Below, one piece after another: positions 61,901 to 64,000 of a DNA stretch of 64,000 nucleotides (positions within the stretch are counted from its first letter, which is position 1; each line of letters opens with the position of its first letter). The translations under genes and the position numbers were made by a program. The notes beneath the pieces were generated by a model, which saw only the letters and a list, made by a program, of their open reading frames with translations, was not told the origin of the DNA and searched no databases. The stretch is from Paraburkholderia aspalathi (GTDB lineage Bacteria; Pseudomonadota; Gammaproteobacteria; Burkholderiales; Burkholderiaceae), in NCBI RefSeq assembly GCF_900116445.1, contig NZ_FPBH01000020.1:124001-188000 (forward strand). Direction: 5' to 3'.

Positions 61901-62668
61901 TTACGCCTTCGACACTTCCTTCGCGAGACTCGTAAGCCATGCCTCGTCGGCACGGCTCAACATCTTGTTCTTTCTGGCCTTCACGATCAGATCGGGCCGT
62001 TTGTTCAACGTGTTGCGCAAGGCTTCACGCCGACGCCACGCTTCGATTTCCGCATGATGGCCGCCAAGCAGCACATCAGGCACACGCACGCCGTCGTATT
62101 CCTCCGGACGCGTGTAATGCGGACAATCCAGCAGCACGTCGACGAAACTGTCCTGCACCGCCGACTGCGAATCGTTCAGCACGCCGGGCAACTGACGTAC
62201 CACGGCATCCATCAACGCCATCGCCGGCAATTCGCCGCCTGACAGCACGAAGTCGCCGAGGCTGACCTCTTCGTCGACGACACGGTCGAGCAAACGCTGA
62301 TCGATCGCTTCATAGCGCCCGCACAACAGGATCAGACCGGGCTCAGCCGCGAACTGCATGACGCGATCGTGATTCAGCGTGGCGCCTTGCGGCGACATCA
62401 TCACGACGCGCGACGCGCCGATGCCCTGCTCCGCCTGCGCTGCTTTCGCCGCGCCGATCGCGTCTTCGAGAGGCTTGGCCAGCATCACCATGCCGGGGCC
62501 GCCGCCGTAGGGGCGATCGTCGATTGTGCGGTAGTTGTCGGTAGTGAAATCGCGTGGATTCCACGTGCGCAACCCGTAGCGCTCCTGCTTCGCCGCACGG
62601 CTGGTGATGCCCCAGTCGGTCAGCGCACGAAACATGTCAGGAAAGAGCGTCACGACATCGAACTGCAT
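61901..62668 (-). CDS. trmD: tRNA (guanine-37-N1)-methyltransferase TrmD
   Basis: A 255-residue SPOUT-class enzyme methylating G37 of tRNAs to prevent frameshifting. It starts MQFDVVTLFPDMF, with D-R-P-Y-G-G-G-P-G-M-V-M and the knot region LLCGRYEAIDQRLLD, where most relatives have Gly in place of Ala before Ile-Asp. Third gene of the rpsP operon. Confidence 0.96.
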   Translation of the reverse strand: MQFDVVTLFPDMFRALTDWGITSRAAKQERYGLRTWNPRDFTTDNYRTIDDRPYGGGPGMVMLAKPLEDAIGAAKAAQAEQGIGASRVVMMSPQGATLNHDRVMQFAAEPGLILLCGRYEAIDQRLLDRVVDEEVSLGDFVLSGGELPAMALMDAVVRQLPGVLNDSQSAVQDSFVDVLLDCPHYTRPEEYDGVRVPDVLLGGHHAEIEAWRRREALRNTLNKRPDLIVKARKNKMLSRADEAWLTSLAKEVSKA

Positions 62669-62692
62669 CGCTCTCTCCAGTCAGCGAGTTAT

Positions 62693-63427
62693 TTAGTAAT
62701 CGGTTTCCCAGTCGACGATGATCTGCTTCGCCGCCTGATCCACCGTTTTGACAAAGACGCCGACGAACGGGATCAAACGCTCGCCGGTGACCGGCTTGCC
62801 GCTTTTGTCGGTATCCGGATATTCGATGCGCAACACCGAGTGCGCACCGTTGTCGATCATGTCTGCAACCTTGCCGAGGTGGACCCCGGCAACGTTCACC
62901 ACATCCAGGCCGAGCAGGTCGACCCAGTAGAATTCGTCGGCCCCGAGGGCCGGAAATTCGCTGCGGCTAATATAAACGCGCGTGCCGCGCAGTGCCAGTG
63001 CCACATCGCGGTCAGCTACGCCGCCCAGATGGGCAACGATACTGTCGCTATGCGTTTTTGCCTGTAATGACGGCGCCGACTTGCGCTCGTGGCCTTTCAG
63101 CAACCACCAGCGCTTCGCGCTTAGCAATGCGTCTCCGCCGTGGCCGGCATCCGCATGCGCGGCTACCTTGACCCAGCCTTTGAGGCCGTAAGCGTCGACG
63201 ATTGCACCGACCTCGACCGCATCGGCCGGCCAGCTTTCCACCGTTTCCGCTCGCATTTCTGCTGCGCTGGAAGCGGCGTTTGCAACTTTGGCTTTCGCCT
63301 GCCCTTCGGCCGCTTCGACCGGCTTGCGGACGAATGCACCGAACGGCGCCTGACCAGACGTCTTCGCGCGCGGGGCTGCCGCTTTTGCCTTTACGCGACC
63401 TGAATTGCCGGAATCACGTTCAGGCAT
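62693..63427 (-). CDS. rimM: 16S rRNA processing protein RimM with N-terminal extension
   Basis: A 244-residue 30S assembly factor binding S19. The RimM domain begins at about residue 70 (V-E-V-G-A-I-V-D-A-Y-G-L-K-G-W-V-K-V); the PRC-barrel half follows with E-F-Y-W-V-D-L-L-G-L. The first 65 or so residues are a Lys/Ala-rich low-complexity extension absent from E. coli RimM (182 residues). Second gene of the operon. Confidence 0.93.
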   Translation of the reverse strand: MPERDSGNSGRVKAKAAAPRAKTSGQAPFGAFVRKPVEAAEGQAKAKVANAASSAAEMRAETVESWPADAVEVGAIVDAYGLKGWVKVAAHADAGHGGDALLSAKRWWLLKGHERKSAPSLQAKTHSDSIVAHLGGVADRDVALALRGTRVYISRSEFPALGADEFYWVDLLGLDVVNVAGVHLGKVADMIDNGAHSVLRIEYPDTDKSGKPVTGERLIPFVGVFVKTVDQAAKQIIVDWETDY

Positions 63428-63544
63428 AAGAGAACCTCGCTGCCAACTTCGACGTCTGCTTCAGCAAAACTCGCGCATCGGACTGCTCACGCAAGCTGCG
63501 CGAGCCGCCGGCCGAACCGACGACGATACGCATGCTAGCTACCA

Positions 63545-63799
63545 TTAAGCAGCCGGCTGCGCCTTTTGCGCTTCTTTCACGAGACGCTGAACGGTCGGCG
63601 ACAGTTGTGCGCCAACACCTTGCCAGTACGTCAGGCGATCTTGAGCGATACGCAGCGACTCACCCTTCGTAGCGACCGGGTTGTAGAAACCAACGCGTTC
63701 GATGAAGCGACCGTCACGACGGTTACGCGAATCGGTTGCGACGATGTTGTAGAACGGGCGCTTCTTGGAGCCGCCACGAGCCAAGCGGATGATGACCAT
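63545..63799 (-). CDS. rpsP: 30S ribosomal protein S16
   Basis: An 84-residue protein starting [20 protein letters not shown], the S16 N-terminus. The ATG at 63799 follows AAGGA; a longer frame upstream is not S16. First gene of the rpsP-rimM-trmD-rplS operon. Confidence 0.97.
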
Positions 63800-63844
63800 A
63801 CTAGAATCCTTGAAAACCGGGGTTCGGAACGACTGAAACACGCG

Positions 63845-63873
63845 ATTATAGCGGGAAACCGACGCCATAACAA
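63845..63873 (-). promoter_or_regulatory. Sigma-70 promoter of the rpsP operon
   Basis: On the minus strand TTGTTA (63873-63868), 17-base spacer, perfect TATAAT (63850-63845). Start near 63838 gives a leader of about 40 bases before rpsP. Confidence 0.85.
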
Positions 63874-64000
63874 ACACTTACCGGGATAAACTGCACGACG
63901 GGGTTGTGCCGGCCATACAGGCCAAGGCCTCGAAACACGCCGAAACGCCCGAATTACCTGACGGAACGCCCGTGAAACTCCTCCCGCCAGCTGCGTTTTT

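Overview
The window looks like chromosomal DNA of a high-GC betaproteobacterium of the Burkholderiaceae, most likely Paraburkholderia. This is inferred from gene order and protein character (yceD/maf, rluC-rne, moaA-mobA-moeA, rpsP-rimM-trmD-rplS, pmbA/darP); no 16S gene is present. Most of it is core genome. No insertion sequence, prophage, CRISPR array or rRNA gene was seen.

Layout. 1-9.3 kb: partial yceD facing maf and an RsmI-like methyltransferase; a minus-strand chain rluC, HAD phosphatase, Rieske protein, SppA; then rne behind a long leader. 9.5-13.5 kb: molybdenum cofactor genes moaA, mobA, moeA, then a small membrane protein and a GNAT enzyme. 13.5-19.6 kb, minus strand: rmuC, a 2-hydroxyacid dehydrogenase, an NhaD-type antiporter, an orphan LutC-like protein and pncB. 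19.8-24.5 kb: ferredoxin fdxA, two identical tRNA-Asn genes, a CreA-like protein, an AraC regulator with azlC/azlD, and a hypothetical protein. 24.5-26.8 kb: a UvrD-family helicase with a LexA-like box and an apparent frameshift near its 3' end. 27-38.5 kb: small secreted and RNA-binding proteins, MATE and BASS transporters, a phospholipase-D lipoprotein, fumC, a thioesterase, a GlxA-type regulator with an MFS transporter, a 47-residue lipoprotein, and an ArsR regulator. 38.7-41.2 kb: a large FecR/DUF6600 protein with a Gln/Pro repeat tail. 41.3-42.3 kb: thyA. 42.5-52.4 kb: the notable locus described below. 52.5-64 kb: folA, pmbA, darP, mog, orn, a Ste24-type protease, rsgA, a DUF2007 protein, a CobD/CbiB-family protein, a Nudix CoA pyrophosphatase and the rplS-trmD-rimM-rpsP operon.

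Most interesting region. Between thyA and folA lie two paralogous VpsR-like sigma-54 activators flanking seven secreted or envelope proteins. Three of these carry repeats of the form N-x-(A/S)-G-x-x-N-x-Q-x-N. One is a periplasmic C39-family peptidase, and one is an outer-membrane barrel with an N-terminal coiled coil. This parts list matches the functional-amyloid (Fap) secretion system of Pseudomonas. A near-consensus -24/-12 promoter lies 28 bases before the first gene, with an 18-bp perfect palindrome 75 bases further upstream. The proposed circuit is that the divergent activator turns on the sigma-54 operon, whose last gene encodes the second activator. Function is inferred from architecture and gene order only.
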